Shown here: piece after piece, positions 36,217 through 45,764 of the stretch
How positions within the stretch are numbered: the first letter of the stretch is position 1
Layout of the letters: every line of letters begins with the position of its first letter
Position numbers and translations under genes: made by a program
Assembly: GCF_008806975.1 (NCBI RefSeq)
Contig: NZ_CP031728.1
Span: 930,001 to 994,000, forward strand
From: Cellvibrio sp. KY-GH-1
GTDB lineage: Bacteria; Pseudomonadota; Gammaproteobacteria; Pseudomonadales; Cellvibrionaceae
DNA: 64,000 nt
Direction: 5' to 3'
The notes under the pieces: generated by a model
What the model was told of the DNA's origin: nothing
What the model saw: the letters and a program-made list of their open reading frames with translations, nothing else
The model's database searches: none

Positions 36217-37233
36217 TTAATAAACAAACAATGCTTGAACCAGCGATCCGGGTTGTTGATCCAATTGCTGGTAAACGACAGGGGCTTCCTCCAGTGCTGC
36301 GCGGTGGGATACAAACTTCGATGGGCGTAAGCGGCGAATCATATTCCAGGTTACGTCAAAGCGGCGCGCTTTTGTCCAGCGCCCGCTTAGTTCGGGACTA
36401 AGGCTGCTTACTTGGCTAGTGGTAATTTGCAAACGATTGCGATGGGCGGCTCCGCCTAAGAAAACTGGTGCGGATTTAGTGCCGTACCAGCTGCCGATAA
36501 CGATGCGACTGTGATATCCACTGAAATCAACTGCCAAATTTAGCACGTCCGGCACACCGGTTAATTCATAAATTAAATCAGCGCCCTGCACTGCACTTAA
36601 GCGTTGTTGCTGAAGGTGGCGCTCTTCTGCACTCAGCGGGTTAAACGTTGCTACGCCCAATTGCTCTGCGATCTCGCGTCGATTTTTCCAGGTATCAGCA
36701 GCGAGCAGTTCTTCCAGCGGCATTTGAACCAATAAACTCGATAATAATAATCCGACTATACCCTGCCCCAGTACCAGCACACGCTCACCGATAATGGGTT
36801 TTCCGTCTTGCAATAAGTTAACTGCCGTTTCCATATTCGCAAGAAACACAGCATCTTCAGCAGCAATATCGTCGGGAACTGGAATTAAATTTTCTACAGC
36901 ACTAACAAAATGGCTCGCATGGGGCTGAAAGGCGAACACCGCTTGCCCTAACCAGGATTCATCCACACCTTCACCCAGTTGTACCACAGTCCCAACGCAG
37001 GCGTATCCGTATTGCAGGGGATAGGTTGGATTTTGCAAACTGTCGATGGTTGCATCCAGCGCAATGTCAGTCGGCAATTGACCGCGATAAACCAACATTT
37101 CCGTACCGGCACTAATGGCAGAGCAAATCACCTCGACAACGACGCTGCCCGCGGCAGGTAAGGCTATTTCATTCGCGCGAACGGCTACTTGTTGCGGGCC
37201 GGTAAACCATAATTGTTGCGCATTTCTTTTCAT
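36217..37233 (-). CDS. MDR-family dehydrogenase, BchC-like
   Basis: A 338-aa medium-chain dehydrogenase/reductase. The N-terminal part CSAISAGTEMLVYRGQLP and YPLQYGYACVGTVVQLG resembles the BchC-like branch. The nucleotide-binding motif is VLVLGQGIVGLLLS near residue 155. The catalytic-zinc Cys and the four-Cys structural loop of classical alcohol dehydrogenases are missing. Substrate unknown. It lies between the RibD-like gene (7 bases upstream) and the PTPS-like gene (about 80 bases downstream), so the three are likely one operon acting on one pterin- or pyrimidine-type compound. Confidence 0.82.
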   Translation of the reverse strand: MKRNAQQLWFTGPQQVAVRANEIALPAAGSVVVEVICSAISAGTEMLVYRGQLPTDIALDATIDSLQNPTYPLQYGYACVGTVVQLGEGVDESWLGQAVFAFQPHASHFVSAVENLIPVPDDIAAEDAVFLANMETAVNLLQDGKPIIGERVLVLGQGIVGLLLSSLLVQMPLEELLAADTWKNRREIAEQLGVATFNPLSAEERHLQQQRLSAVQGADLIYELTGVPDVLNLAVDFSGYHSRIVIGSWYGTKSAPVFLGGAAHRNRLQITTSQVSSLSPELSGRWTKARRFDVTWNMIRRLRPSKFVSHRAALEEAPVVYQQLDQQPGSLVQALFVY

Positions 37234-37239
37234 CGCTTT

Positions 37240-37956
37240 TTACCTGGATAAATTAGTTGGATAAGCAAGCTCACCCCACATAATTACATCATCTCCCAAC
37301 CGCTCAGTATTAAAGGGTTGGATGACTGGCAATTCGACGCGCGAGCCGATTTCCAAATCGCCCACTGCCTTATAACCACCTACAAATTTGGGAACTAGCG
37401 TAATAACCACTACATCCACTAATTGTGCCTTGATAAAGGCGGTAATCACGTTCGCGCCGCCCTCCACCATTAGCTGACGAATGCCTTTTTCATAAAGCAA
37501 AGCGAGCGCGTTTTGCAAACATACACGCCCATCGGCCCCCGGTTGCAACGAGCAGATCTCGGCGCCTTCCTGCTCTGACCACTGATTGGATTGGGTGGTC
37601 AGAATCCAACAGGGCTTTTCGGCGCACTGGCGCAAACGCGCATCGCTCGGCATACGTAATTGGCTATCCAATACAATCGGCTGCGGGCTAAGGCCAGACC
37701 AATGACGGACATTCAGCTGCGGATCATCCGCCAGAACCGTGCCTATCCCCACCAAAATACCATCATGAAGGCTGCGCAACTGGTGGGTTAAACGAAGCGA
37801 TTCACTACCGCTCAACGCTAAGGGCTCACAGGATCGCAGCGCAATGCTGCCATCCAAACTCTGGGCATAGCTGAGGGTGACGAAAGGTCGGTTAGCGGGT
37901 GCGCGGTTTCTCTGGGTTCTGGTGAGCCAGTCTTCGATGGTGTTATTCAAATTCAT
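37240..37956 (-). CDS. RibD C-terminal-domain reductase
   Basis: A dihydrofolate-reductase-like protein of the RibD-C family (about 238 aa), which reduces ribosylamino-pyrimidines in riboflavin synthesis. It has the VTLSYAQSLDGSIA start, GILVGIGTVLADDPQLNVR and LMVEGGANVITAFI motifs, all diagnostic. The deaminase domain of full RibD is absent, so this is not the housekeeping riboflavin enzyme. It is first in the three-gene set with the dehydrogenase and PTPS-like genes and divergent from a glycosyltransferase. The start is uncertain: the ATG at 37956, or a GTG three codons before. Confidence 0.85.
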   Translation of the reverse strand: MNLNNTIEDWLTRTQRNRAPANRPFVTLSYAQSLDGSIALRSCEPLALSGSESLRLTHQLRSLHDGILVGIGTVLADDPQLNVRHWSGLSPQPIVLDSQLRMPSDARLRQCAEKPCWILTTQSNQWSEQEGAEICSLQPGADGRVCLQNALALLYEKGIRQLMVEGGANVITAFIKAQLVDVVVITLVPKFVGGYKAVGDLEIGSRVELPVIQPFNTERLGDDVIMWGELAYPTNLSR

Positions 37957-38083
37957 GCAGGTCACTGAAAAGAAGGCTTGAACTACAACGCCTTATATTT
38001 GTGGTCTTTATTGTGTCAGTAGGGGCGATCTTAAGGCAGAATTAGCACCCGACTCAACCGCCCCAACACAACACGCGATTTTA

Positions 38084-39169
38084 ATGCGAACTACACCGGC
38101 AATGACTGACTCCACTACAACCGATAACCCTGTTTATTTTGCCGTGCCCGGTGATCTTAGCAACCTCACCGGCGGCTATGGTTATGACCGCGAATTGATC
38201 AAAGGGTTGTCACAACTCGGCATTCCTGTGGAGTTATTATCACTTTCGGCGGAATTTCCTGCCCCCGGCACTGCCGCGCTAGCTGAAACAGCCCGGATAT
38301 TTGCTAACTTGCCGGATGGCGCCCTGGTTATTATCGATGGGCTTGCTTTCGGGGTAATGGACACTATTGCCCAACAGCATTCGCAGCGTTTAACCCTTAT
38401 AGCGCTCTGTCATCACCCACTGGCCTTTGAAACAGGCATTAGTGAAGCACAGAAAAAACTTTTGCAAGCCTCCGAATCTTATGCGCTAAATGCGGCGCAT
38501 GCGATCATCGTAACCAGCGCCGCAACCGCACAATTACTTGTAAAATATTTTTCCGTCGCCGACGAAAAAATCGTCCTCGCACGCCCAGGCACTCATAGGC
38601 AGGAATTCGCACGAAGCGACAATCAAACACCACAACTTCTAACTGTTGCCACGCTCACCAAGCGCAAAGGCCATGACGTGTTAATCAAAGCACTCGCGCA
38701 AATAAAGCATTTGTCATGGAGCGCGCGATGGATAGGTAGTGCTGCGTTTGACCCAGAATGGGCTACAAACCTCACGCAGTTAATTCAATCCACCGGTTTG
38801 GAAAATCGCATCGCCCTACTGGGCAATCGCGATGATTTAACAGAAGAATACCAAAGCGCTGATGCATTTATTTTGCCATCTCATTTCGAAGGCTACGGCA
38901 TGGCTTTCGCTGAAGCAATATCTTTTGGGCTACCGATAATTGCCGCGCGCGCCGGCGCTGTTCCCGATCTGGTGCCTCCCGATGCAGGAACACTGGTTGC
39001 TCCGGCCGATGAAAATGCGCTGGCGGTTGCGATCAATGAATTATTAACAAATCACAATTATCGTCAGCAATTGCAACTAGGCGCAGAGCGCGCCGCACTT
39101 ACCCTACCCACATGGGAGGATTGCGCTGCAATTGTCGCCGATACTATTTACCACTTGAGGAATCTATGA
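38084..39169 (+). CDS. GT4-family glycosyltransferase
   Basis: A 361-aa GT-B fold retaining glycosyltransferase: N-terminal glycine loop PGDLSNLTGGYGYDREL, and the C-terminal donor site HFEGYGMAFAEAISFGLPIIAARAGAVPDLV with the E-x7-E pattern. Acceptor and sugar are unknown. It shares a 120-base divergent region with the RibD-like gene and overlaps the next gene as ATGA, so the glycosyltransferase and methyltransferase are coupled. An ATG six codons downstream is an alternative start. Confidence 0.88.
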   Translation: MRTTPAMTDSTTTDNPVYFAVPGDLSNLTGGYGYDRELIKGLSQLGIPVELLSLSAEFPAPGTAALAETARIFANLPDGALVIIDGLAFGVMDTIAQQHSQRLTLIALCHHPLAFETGISEAQKKLLQASESYALNAAHAIIVTSAATAQLLVKYFSVADEKIVLARPGTHRQEFARSDNQTPQLLTVATLTKRKGHDVLIKALAQIKHLSWSARWIGSAAFDPEWATNLTQLIQSTGLENRIALLGNRDDLTEEYQSADAFILPSHFEGYGMAFAEAISFGLPIIAARAGAVPDLVPPDAGTLVAPADENALAVAINELLTNHNYRQQLQLGAERAALTLPTWEDCAAIVADTIYHLRNL

Positions 39170-39972
39170 GCAGTTTTTCGATTGAATGGCTGGATTTACG
39201 TGAACCCGCCGACTTTACCGCACGGGATAAAAACCTGGTGCAAATTGCATTGGATTCCTTGGGACAAAAAAAAGACCCGATTTCACCGGATCGCATTCTT
39301 GTAGATCTGGGTTCGGGTACCGGCTCTACAGTGCGCGCGTTGACAAAGCTCGGCGCAAGCAATTTTGTTTGGCGACTGGTAGATCTGGATGGAAAATTAT
39401 TAGACGAAGCCTTAAAGCGCCATGGCAAACAATTATTAATTGAAGACTATCAAGCCGATTTAACCGTGGTGAATGAATTACCGTTAACCGGTGCCAATAT
39501 CGTCACCGCTTCCGCACTTTTTGATTTGGCATCGACAGACTTTTGTGATGCATTAATTGCACGTATCGATACGCGTAAAACCGTTTTTTATACGGCGCTA
39601 AATTACGATGGAACAACCCAATGGTCACCAGCACACCCACTGGATGAAACTGTACTAGAAGCGTTCAATATGGATCAGCTGCGCGATAAAGGTTTCGGCC
39701 CTGCGCTTGGCCCTAATGCAACCGATTATTTAAAAATGAAATTAGAAAATGCAGGTTATCAAATCCAGGTTGCACCCAGCCCCTGGCAATTATCCGGAGA
39801 GCAACAATCGTTAGTTGAAAACTTGATCGAAGGAATCGCTAAGGCTGTGGCAGAAAATTATGGAATTGATTCTAACGCGCTGCGAGAGTGGAAAACCTAT
39901 CGCTTACAACATGCGGCAACAGGAAGTTGTGTGATTGGGCATTGGGATTTACTAGCCTTACCTGGTGAATAA
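39166..39972 (+). CDS. SAM-dependent methyltransferase (class I)
   Basis: A 268-aa methyltransferase with motif I VDLGSGTGSTVRALTKLG near residue 48 and a Rossmann-like continuation (WRLVDLDGKLLDEAL). GAGG lies five bases before the ATG, which overlaps the glycosyltransferase stop (ATGA). The longer open frame upstream belongs to the glycosyltransferase. Substrate unknown; by context it may modify the product of the adjoining glycosyltransferase and pterin-like enzymes. Confidence 0.88.
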   Translation: MSSFSIEWLDLREPADFTARDKNLVQIALDSLGQKKDPISPDRILVDLGSGTGSTVRALTKLGASNFVWRLVDLDGKLLDEALKRHGKQLLIEDYQADLTVVNELPLTGANIVTASALFDLASTDFCDALIARIDTRKTVFYTALNYDGTTQWSPAHPLDETVLEAFNMDQLRDKGFGPALGPNATDYLKMKLENAGYQIQVAPSPWQLSGEQQSLVENLIEGIAKAVAENYGIDSNALREWKTYRLQHAATGSCVIGHWDLLALPGE

Positions 39973-39977
39973 AATGT

Positions 39978-41591
39978 CTACCGGGAAAATGTTTCAATCC
40001 ACTTATTCTTAATTTCATCCATTCGCCATACCGGGCCGGAATCCGCTGGAGTTAGGCCCTCCGCCCAATTCCAATTGGCTATTGCATCCATGACTTTTGG
40101 ATCGCGCGCAAAAAAATGCACTGGCACATCGCGGTTTTCAGTACTACCCGTAACCAAAGGTGCGGGTTGATGATCACCAAATACCAACGCAACCGTATTG
40201 TCATTGGCATAGTGAACCAAATAATCCACTACAGCACTGATGGAATATTGAGTCGTCAACCGAAATTGCATACGCACACGCTCAGCGTCTTTCCAAACTT
40301 CTTCAGGCGAATCACCGCTGGTTGCCTGAGAATTAAAAATCTGACCATCACCGATTTGATTCCAATCCACCAATTCCGGTACGGGCGTCCAGGGCGCATG
40401 GGAAGAAATCAATGCAATCTCAGCCATAACTGGCTTGCGTTTGGCTACTGCTAATTCATTGCGCCGAAAAGCAGCCAAGGAAAATTGATCCGGCATGGTA
40501 ATCCAGTTAAACGGCTTGCCTTCATAGCCTGAATTGTAGGCGTGATAAATCTGGTCGTAACCGAAATACTCGCCTTCTGGCCAAGCCATGCTGATAGCTG
40601 GCATTACTGCCACAGTACGCCAGCCAGCGGCATTAAATAAACGATTAATCGATGGGTAATCACTCATCACTAAGGTGTCGTAACGAGTTTGGGTATTAAT
40701 CCATAAACCCGACATGGCTGTGCCATGGGCAAACCAACTCAGACCACCAAATGTTGGCGAGGTTAAATACGCGCTCCGCATTGCAATTCCTGCATCGCGT
40801 AACTGCTGCTCCTGCCGATGTAGGAAGGGTCGAAAATCTTTTGCAAACTCGGGTTTATCTAACAAGGTACGACCGTATGATTCGATAAAAATAATCAGTA
40901 CATCTTTGCCTTTTAGTGCAGCAAATAGTTGCGGATTATTTTTAACAGCAGACGCTCGTGGACTTAATTCGTTGAGTTCTTTGCGGAACTCACGCGTATC
41001 CGTGACACTGGCAATTGTCGAACTCGTGTGCATGGCCAACAAATCGTAAAAGCCAGCAATTGCATACCGGGAATCCGCCGCGCGCAAGCCACACCATACA
41101 ACTAACAGCCCAACCAATCCGACTGCGCTGGTTTTTCCGTAAGCCAATTGGATTTGGCGAATAGCGTTTAACAACAAAAATGCCAAACCAATGATTAGCA
41201 GTGCTAGTACAACCAATCCTATGCCGACAACCAGCGCCGCAGCTTCGCCTAGCGCTCCTTTTAAAAGATGAATTCCATTCCCGAGCAAATAGGCATCAAA
41301 TATGGGATTAAATGGTCGAGCAAACACATTGAAGGTTGCCATATCGGCAATTTTAAAAATCACGCCTGCTGCCAGCACACTGGCGGCGAGCCAACGTAAC
41401 ACTTTGCCAGCCAAACCAGGAACCAAAAGCACAAACCCAAGCAACAACAACTCCAAAGGCAGGCGCGCAAAACTATCGGGATAGATATCAGACAATCGAT
41501 TGGGAATAACCAGTGCACAAAAAATTAGCGCAACAGGAACTAACCTCAGGATGTTTTTTAATTTGTTATTTTTTTTTATCGGATCAATCAT
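39978..41591 (-). CDS. LTA-synthase/sulfatase-like membrane phosphoglycerol transferase
   Basis: A 537-aa alkaline-phosphatase-superfamily enzyme. Five N-terminal transmembrane helices span about residues 15-165. The extracytoplasmic catalytic domain follows (VLIIFIESYGRTLLDKP; nucleophile region TSPTFGGLSWFAHGT; metal site VFGDHQPAP), matching the LTA synthase/OpgB/EptA group. It could transfer or remove a phospho-headgroup on a lipid or glycan. It is convergent with the methyltransferase gene, only five bases apart, and downstream of the wecB-like gene on its own strand, so it may belong to either neighbouring cluster. Confidence 0.82.
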   Translation of the reverse strand: MIDPIKKNNKLKNILRLVPVALIFCALVIPNRLSDIYPDSFARLPLELLLLGFVLLVPGLAGKVLRWLAASVLAAGVIFKIADMATFNVFARPFNPIFDAYLLGNGIHLLKGALGEAAALVVGIGLVVLALLIIGLAFLLLNAIRQIQLAYGKTSAVGLVGLLVVWCGLRAADSRYAIAGFYDLLAMHTSSTIASVTDTREFRKELNELSPRASAVKNNPQLFAALKGKDVLIIFIESYGRTLLDKPEFAKDFRPFLHRQEQQLRDAGIAMRSAYLTSPTFGGLSWFAHGTAMSGLWINTQTRYDTLVMSDYPSINRLFNAAGWRTVAVMPAISMAWPEGEYFGYDQIYHAYNSGYEGKPFNWITMPDQFSLAAFRRNELAVAKRKPVMAEIALISSHAPWTPVPELVDWNQIGDGQIFNSQATSGDSPEEVWKDAERVRMQFRLTTQYSISAVVDYLVHYANDNTVALVFGDHQPAPLVTGSTENRDVPVHFFARDPKVMDAIANWNWAEGLTPADSGPVWRMDEIKNKWIETFSR

Positions 41592-41634
41592 TGTGAAAAC
41601 GCTTTTGATTAATTTTTAACAGGTTCGGACGTAG

Positions 41635-42807
41635 TTATCCAGCACTGGATGAGTAACCGTATTTCAACTTGAGGAAATTAACAATTTTCTGCGCTGAATA
41701 ACCGTCTCCAAAAATGCCGTCGCACACCTGATTAGCGACTGTAGTGATCGGAGAACTGCCATACTCCAAGAGAAAAAGGTTAATTAATTTTTCAAACTCC
41801 TGCGCGTTGGTAGTCGTTACCAGGCTTTTTTTATTCCTCAAGGTCTCCGGCCGATCGGTGCAGTTTCGGACAATTAGCGCAGGTTTTCCTAGCGCTTCAG
41901 ACTCCTCTTGCACCCCTCCTGAATCGGTAACAACAAAACTACTCTTGGACAGCAGCCAAACAAAGGTAAGGTAATCCTGTGGCGGCAACAAATAAATATT
42001 TGAAATACCTTCAAATATCTGATGGGCACTCCGGTTAATCAGCGGATTAAGGTGTACCGGGTAAACAAATGACCAATCCGGATGTTGTGTTGCGCATCTC
42101 GCTAGTACTCCGCACAATTCTAAAAAAGGTGCGCCTATAGACTCACGCCTATGTAAAGTCACTACAACCATGCGATTTAAGAGCCTAACCATAGGAATGC
42201 CAAACTGCTCGTATAGTTTTCGCGCAAACGCGGTGTCCGCATCCTCTGGAAACATATCGTGCGCTAAGCGTAACGCGTCGATGACTGTATTCCCGGTAAC
42301 ATGAATCCGGGCCGAGCTAATATTTTCGCGTAACAAATGATCGCGAGCCCCCACAGTGGGAACCATATGAAGATCAGCAATTCTGCTAACCATTTGCCTA
42401 TGCCCCTCCTCCGGATAGGGTGCAAGTAAATTCCCAGTACGTAAACCCGCCTCAATATGAACAAGCGGTATGCGATTGTAAAAGGCAGACAGAGCCCCCG
42501 CCATACAACTGGTTGTATCGCCCTGAACCAACACGACATCAGGTTGCTCTTGAACAAGCACCGAGTGCAATTCAGATAACATTCCTGCTAGCGATTGGGA
42601 AATTGATAAACCAGCAACGTCAAATTTGAGTTCAATATCAACATCTATCTTAAAAAGCTCAAGCGCCTGCGCCAACATTTCGCCATGCTGCCGCGTCACA
42701 CAAACCCTCGGGTTTATCGCTCCATCCTGCTGCAAAACATGAATTACTGGAGCTAACTTTATTGCTTCTGGCCTGGTGCCAAAGACAATTAATACTTTTA
42801 GTACCAT
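41635..42807 (-). CDS. wecB: UDP-N-acetylglucosamine 2-epimerase, WecB-like
   Basis: Non-hydrolysing epimerase giving UDP-ManNAc for surface glycan. The 390-aa product has FGTRPEAIKLAPVI at the N-terminus, LVQGDTTSCMAGALSAFYN, HIEAGLRTGNLLAPYPEEGHRQM and VTDSGGVQEESEALGKPALIVRN, all diagnostic. The ATG has AGGA upstream. It is the last sugar gene of a minus-strand run that includes a methyltransferase (33 bases upstream), a double glycosyltransferase and a radical SAM protein. Enterobacterial common-antigen genes are not next to it, so the symbol marks the enzyme class only. Confidence 0.92.
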   Translation of the reverse strand: MVLKVLIVFGTRPEAIKLAPVIHVLQQDGAINPRVCVTRQHGEMLAQALELFKIDVDIELKFDVAGLSISQSLAGMLSELHSVLVQEQPDVVLVQGDTTSCMAGALSAFYNRIPLVHIEAGLRTGNLLAPYPEEGHRQMVSRIADLHMVPTVGARDHLLRENISSARIHVTGNTVIDALRLAHDMFPEDADTAFARKLYEQFGIPMVRLLNRMVVVTLHRRESIGAPFLELCGVLARCATQHPDWSFVYPVHLNPLINRSAHQIFEGISNIYLLPPQDYLTFVWLLSKSSFVVTDSGGVQEESEALGKPALIVRNCTDRPETLRNKKSLVTTTNAQEFEKLINLFLLEYGSSPITTVANQVCDGIFGDGYSAQKIVNFLKLKYGYSSSAG

Positions 42808-42840
42808 TACCTGTTTCCTTCCAAACGAAACCTTTCCATA

Positions 42841-43608
42841 CTATTCCAATCTCGCCTCAACGGAAAAAAAATCGGCGCCTTCCCGCGCACGCACTTCGTA
42901 GTTCCACCAAGTACCTTGCAACTCAAAACCAGCTTCTTGCAAGAACCTGCACAAATCCTCAGGTGAATAAGGGCGTATACGACTTTCGGTATTAATCACC
43001 TGCTCAAGATTTCCATCTACCGAATACCGCTCGTAACGACGCCGAACAAAACTTATCTCCCCTTCCGCCGTTATGGATTTAAGTCGCTTTAGCTTTCCTC
43101 CACCGGGGATCACGCGGATATAGTCCTCCATCCAGGCATCGGTAGAACCATTGGCAACTTTAGGAACAAACGCATCCAAAAGCACACAGCCGCCATCCTT
43201 CAATAAAGGCTTTAGTGATAACAAAAAGTTCGCGACCTGCGCGGGTTGTGTTAGATAATTGATGCTGGAAAATCCAAAAAAAATGTAATCGAACTTTTTC
43301 TGCAATGCGATTGAACATGCATTCATTGCTATCAATTGAATATTCGATGTTTTTTCCGCAGCGCTTTCAAGCTTTCGCTTTAACTCAAACAACATGGGAA
43401 GAGAGATATCAATCCCGACCAGATGATCACATACCCTGCTAACAGGTATACTGATTCTCCCCGTACCACACCCCACTTCGAGTACAGACACCTTTCCGTT
43501 TATGCGATCTACATAAAAACCTATATCGTCATAGCGCATATTCAACGCCATGTCGTGATCAAAAATTGAGGCGATTAAATCGTAGTTTTTAGAAACCGAG
43601 GAATTCAT
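42841..43608 (-). CDS. SAM-dependent methyltransferase
   Basis: A 255-aa class I methyltransferase. Motif I is VSVLEVGCGTGRISIPVSRVC near residue 40, with VGIDISLPMLFEL after it and FFGFSSINYLTQPAQ further on. It ends with a beta-strand tail (WWNYEVRAREGADFF). It overlaps the preceding glycosyltransferase gene by four bases (ATGA), so it probably methylates a sugar or lipid-linked product of this glycan locus. No closer assignment possible. Confidence 0.88.
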   Translation of the reverse strand: MNSSVSKNYDLIASIFDHDMALNMRYDDIGFYVDRINGKVSVLEVGCGTGRISIPVSRVCDHLVGIDISLPMLFELKRKLESAAEKTSNIQLIAMNACSIALQKKFDYIFFGFSSINYLTQPAQVANFLLSLKPLLKDGGCVLLDAFVPKVANGSTDAWMEDYIRVIPGGGKLKRLKSITAEGEISFVRRRYERYSVDGNLEQVINTESRIRPYSPEDLCRFLQEAGFELQGTWWNYEVRAREGADFFSVEARLE

Positions 43609-45764
43609 CTGGCATTAACCTTAGTGTCATAGACAGCGCACTGCTGAGCTCCAATACCATTCCAAAAGAATCGCTGTAACTTTTCATCGTCAGGAGTCTC
43701 TTCCCTACGGCGTACAACATCGTTATCCAAATAAAAAGAAATTGCCATAAAAAACTCCTCCCAATTTTCAACAACTTTCAATCCGGAGAATTGATATTCC
43801 TCTAGCCCGCGCGCGGCGTCACGTGTAGACACACAGACTCGTCCACAGGCTATTGCCTCTATAGTTTTAAGACAGGAACCGCGTATACCGGTCAGCGGAT
43901 TCACCATTAGAGTTGCGCCGTGAAGAAAATCTTGCACTCGATCGGTTTTATTAACAAACTCAATTCCAGACAATTGAAAGCGCGGATTGTTTGCAATGAA
44001 AGCCTCGGAATCATCCAAACCAGCCAATATTTGCAACTTAATATGCGGATAGCGCTTACGTAATTTTTGCCAAAGGTGATCGATAAACGTTTCAATACCT
44101 TGACGATTAGGCAAATAGCGAAATGCGCCGACAAATATCAGCGTCTGCCCAACTGATTCTGCTGAATAGTGGAATCTTTGTGGGTCTACACCATTTTCGA
44201 TGCAGTAATTTGGAACTGTGAGTAGCCTCGAATCCTCTAGGCTGCAAGTGAAAATCGCATCGTAAGACAGCAATGACTGCAACAATTTTTCGTCGGCGCA
44301 CTGCGCGTCTGGCCCTACCCCCAAATTCACATCGTGCAAGGTAATCGCCCAAAATGATTGCTCTTGGCGGAGCCTCACCAACTCACATAATTCTTCATGC
44401 TCAACTTGAATAACCGCAGGTTGGATACGGTCAACTATATTTTTAGTCAGTTGATATAGTTCACCGCGCGCGTGACTACTCATACGCGCCAAACGGCCGT
44501 TCCCAGCTTCAATACGAGGAGACTTCAATAAGCTAATTACGGAAAATGGATTTTCAGGCGGTAAAATTGCTTCGGTATAGCTGCTCGCCTCATCCGAAAT
44601 TAACCAGATATTAAAATATTGGGCAATTTGCCGGTATAGATTTCGCTGACGTACTGCAGCGCCATGCGCGGCGGGGTAAACCGCAAAAGGAACAATCAAT
44701 AATAACCACGGCAAACTTGGGTTGGAAATCGGAAACCTATAATCAATACACTCGGCCACGCGGGTACGCTTTAAATCCGAAGACACAATGCCAGCCGAGA
44801 AGGTATCACAAACCAAATCCTTAATTACTGATACACGTGTACAGCCTGTATCGCGCAAGTGGCGGCCCAACCAAAAAAAGTGGACGCCCTGCAACCCAAA
44901 TCTAAGGTAGAAAATCCATTTATTACGTGAAAAAATATGCTGGACTTGTTCAGGAGTATAAAAACGCCCCACCGTTGCTCTATGCAAGTGCCAAGCTTTG
45001 GCCGATGGAACAAACAAATTCTTATATCCCACTAAATTTGCTCTCACTCCCCAATCCACGTCCTCCCAATAGAACGGATCGTAACTATGGGAAAAACAAA
45101 TAAATTGCTGCAGCAGGCTTTTCCTGAATAGAGAAGCGCCTCCACCGGAATAGAAATGTTCAACCACTTGGGAGGATACAGGTTCACGATCAAATAAATG
45201 CACGTCATCATATTCGATTCGAATGCCGGTTAAACCGGTCTCTTCGCGCCGACGATGCGAGTCTTCAAAGAATATTTGGCTGGCAATAGAGAATGTATCA
45301 GGTGAACGAAATTTAAATAACGCCTGCAAACAATCCGGATCCACTCGCATATCGTTATTGAGTAAGAACACCCATTCATAGCGGGCCCGTTTCAAACCCC
45401 GCCTGATAGCGCTGGAAAAACCCAGAGGCGCAATCTCATGCTCCCACTCTATGGCGGGATATTCTGTTTTCAAAGCAAGATACTGAGATGCCGGCGTCCC
45501 ATTAGCAACCACGATGAGCTGGAACGGCTCTCCGGTTTGGGCTAACGCGTTCAAGACTGCGTCCACACAGGTTTTTAATAGGGCTGGGTTATCTCGCTCA
45601 GGAATAATCACCGATACCCCAATGCCCTCGCATTTAAACGCGGGCGAATGCATTGAATCGCCATGTGTAATGCGCCCCAGTCGAGACGTGAAACGACAAA
45701 GCATATAAAAAGTGAATCCGACGAAATAACTTATTCCATACGAAATGCGCGTTTTTATCGACAT
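43605..45764 (-). CDS. Double glycosyltransferase: GT2 fused to GT4/GT1-like domain
   Basis: A 719-aa protein with two transferase domains. Residues about 45-300 are a GT2/rhamnosyltransferase-like GT-A domain (SVIIPERDNPALL; acidic LLNNDMRVDPDCL; WEDVDWGVRANLVGY). Residues about 350-700 are a GT-B domain (PAAHGAAVRQRNLYRQIAQYF, FVGAFRYLPNRQGIETFI, GSCLKTIEAIACGRVCV). A short hydrophobic N-terminus may associate with the membrane. It overlaps both neighbours by a few bases. One protein probably adds two sugars or works as a chain extender on the glycan made by this locus. Confidence 0.88.
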   Translation of the reverse strand: MSIKTRISYGISYFVGFTFYMLCRFTSRLGRITHGDSMHSPAFKCEGIGVSVIIPERDNPALLKTCVDAVLNALAQTGEPFQLIVVANGTPASQYLALKTEYPAIEWEHEIAPLGFSSAIRRGLKRARYEWVFLLNNDMRVDPDCLQALFKFRSPDTFSIASQIFFEDSHRRREETGLTGIRIEYDDVHLFDREPVSSQVVEHFYSGGGASLFRKSLLQQFICFSHSYDPFYWEDVDWGVRANLVGYKNLFVPSAKAWHLHRATVGRFYTPEQVQHIFSRNKWIFYLRFGLQGVHFFWLGRHLRDTGCTRVSVIKDLVCDTFSAGIVSSDLKRTRVAECIDYRFPISNPSLPWLLLIVPFAVYPAAHGAAVRQRNLYRQIAQYFNIWLISDEASSYTEAILPPENPFSVISLLKSPRIEAGNGRLARMSSHARGELYQLTKNIVDRIQPAVIQVEHEELCELVRLRQEQSFWAITLHDVNLGVGPDAQCADEKLLQSLLSYDAIFTCSLEDSRLLTVPNYCIENGVDPQRFHYSAESVGQTLIFVGAFRYLPNRQGIETFIDHLWQKLRKRYPHIKLQILAGLDDSEAFIANNPRFQLSGIEFVNKTDRVQDFLHGATLMVNPLTGIRGSCLKTIEAIACGRVCVSTRDAARGLEEYQFSGLKVVENWEEFFMAISFYLDNDVVRRREETPDDEKLQRFFWNGIGAQQCAVYDTKVNAR

